DNA from: an uncultured Sphingomonadaceae bacterium
GTDB taxonomy: Bacteria; Pseudomonadota; Alphaproteobacteria; Sphingomonadales; Sphingomonadaceae
NCBI GenBank assembly: GCA_947489315.1
Contig: CANLCX010000002.1
Coordinates: 620,001-684,000, forward strand
DNA: 64,000 nt
Reading direction: 5' to 3'
The translations under genes were made by a program, and so were the position numbers. Below are positions 63,456 through 64,000 of this stretch, one piece after another; within the stretch, counting starts at the first letter, position 1; the number at the start of each line of letters is the position of its first letter. The notes below the pieces were generated by a model. The model was not told the DNA's origin. It saw only the letters and a program-made list of their open reading frames with translations, and did no database searches.

Positions 63456-63559
63456 GACTGAATTTTACCTTTATTTTCGGCATAAAATACTGACAAATAT
63501 TAGTTAATTTTAACATTCTCCGTATATGGCTCTGGACCAATATTGGGTGAAGGCCAGGA

Positions 63560-64000
63560 ATGTTAAACGAAGTCAAAGCGATATATATCGGGGTGCTGCG
63601 CGTTTTTGCGCTTTTGTTCGCCGTGATGGCTTTGCCTTCGACAGCCTTTGCCGCTCAAACGCTCAACACCACCAGCACCACCTCTTGCTCGGCGCAAGGC
63701 GGCACACTGGTCGGCGGTAATATCCTGACCGATTTCGACAATGGTACATTTGGCAGCGAGGATGGTTCTCCCGATCAATCCCCCAGCACCAATCCTTATC
63801 CCGGTCAGGTTTCTGGCGGCGTTTTTGCCAATTTCTATAGCTTTTTTCACGGTGCCTATGGTTATGTTGCTAATCCGGTCAACCCACGCAACAGCTTTCA
63901 ACATCCCGATATTACCGACCCTGTCTATAGCACAACCGGGCGGTTTTTTGCCTCTGATCCGAACGTCAACACGCCAATAATCAATTTCACCGCGCTGAAC
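63560..64000 (+). CDS. Large secreted surface protein, N-terminal part only
   Basis: ATG at 63560 with AGG 9 bases upstream opens a frame that continues through the right edge (147 codons visible). A signal peptide (VLRVFALLFAVMALPSTAFA) is followed by QTLNTTSTTSCSAQGGTLVGG and DNGTFGSEDGSPDQSP, a beta-rich, Cys-poor region like DUF11-type surface proteins. Function and length are unknown. Confidence 0.75.
   Translation, partial: MLNEVKAIYIGVLRVFALLFAVMALPSTAFAAQTLNTTSTTSCSAQGGTLVGGNILTDFDNGTFGSEDGSPDQSPSTNPYPGQVSGGVFANFYSFFHGAYGYVANPVNPRNSFQHPDITDPVYSTTGRFFASDPNVNTPIINFTALN

Overview
The window looks like a chromosome segment of a sphingomonad (Alphaproteobacteria, Sphingomonadales), probably a marine Sphingorhabdus/Parasphingorhabdus/Sphingopyxis relative. 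The grounds are protein character (FxDxF-type and other PEP-CTERM proteins, SspB and ClpS adaptors, a phasin, DUF2585, the DUF3489-DUF2924-serine recombinase module), moderate GC content and gene order such as hrcA-grpE beside rph-rdgB-hemW. No similarity search was run; family names come from reading motifs.

Layout. 1-0.85 kb: 5' part of a glycine-rich secreted surface protein running off the left edge. 1-5.3 kb: secreted Rid protein; a type III polyketide synthase with its ICMT-like methyltransferase; a membrane-anchored AraC regulator; a fatty acid hydroxylase. 5.5-7.8 kb: phasin with two palindromic PhaR-like sites around its promoter, clpS, FrnE-type DsbA. 7.8-15.7 kb: lipid/redox enzymes (SDR, DUF1295, acyltransferase), rhodanese, nuclease, PilZ, GntP permease, GNAT, PadR, and an SDR lacking its catalytic Tyr/Lys. 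15.7-21.8 kb: grpE-hrcA, rph-rdgB, CAP lipoprotein, hemW, xerC.

21.8-29.8 kb is an accessory region with recently decayed genes (NUDIX with two nonsense codons, DUF4038 C-terminal remnant, frameshifted and truncated isochorismatase-like hydrolase) and intact ones (phosphotransferase-fold kinase, CHASE2-EAL phosphodiesterase, Tat-exported SDR, methyltransferase). A family of roughly 30-bp imperfect palindromes (core TGTCCGCTTT...AAAGCGGACA) lies at nearly every gene boundary. A 34-aa ORF with its own promoter-like and terminator sequences also sits here. 29.9-41.6 kb looks like a defence/mobile island: a PD-(D/E)XK-like protein with an apparent N-terminal frameshift, a DUF2130 coiled-coil protein, a 1997-aa DUF4011/SF1 helicase/Vsr-like nuclease/DUF3320 protein, and a DUF3489-DUF2924-large serine recombinase module, ending next to tRNA-Phe.

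41.8-53.4 kb is housekeeping: yacG, an NSS transporter, a HIT protein, the histidine genes hisBHAF and hisE (split by two low-complexity PEP-CTERM genes), sspB, fumC, an MscS channel, another PEP-CTERM protein and DUF2585. 53.6-64 kb: a tiny lipoprotein, an IS481-like element, a divergent histidine kinase/LuxR response regulator pair beside an unrecognised 557-aa Ala/Gly/Lys-rich exported protein, MFS and AI-2E transporters, gmk, and the start of a second large surface protein cut by the right edge.
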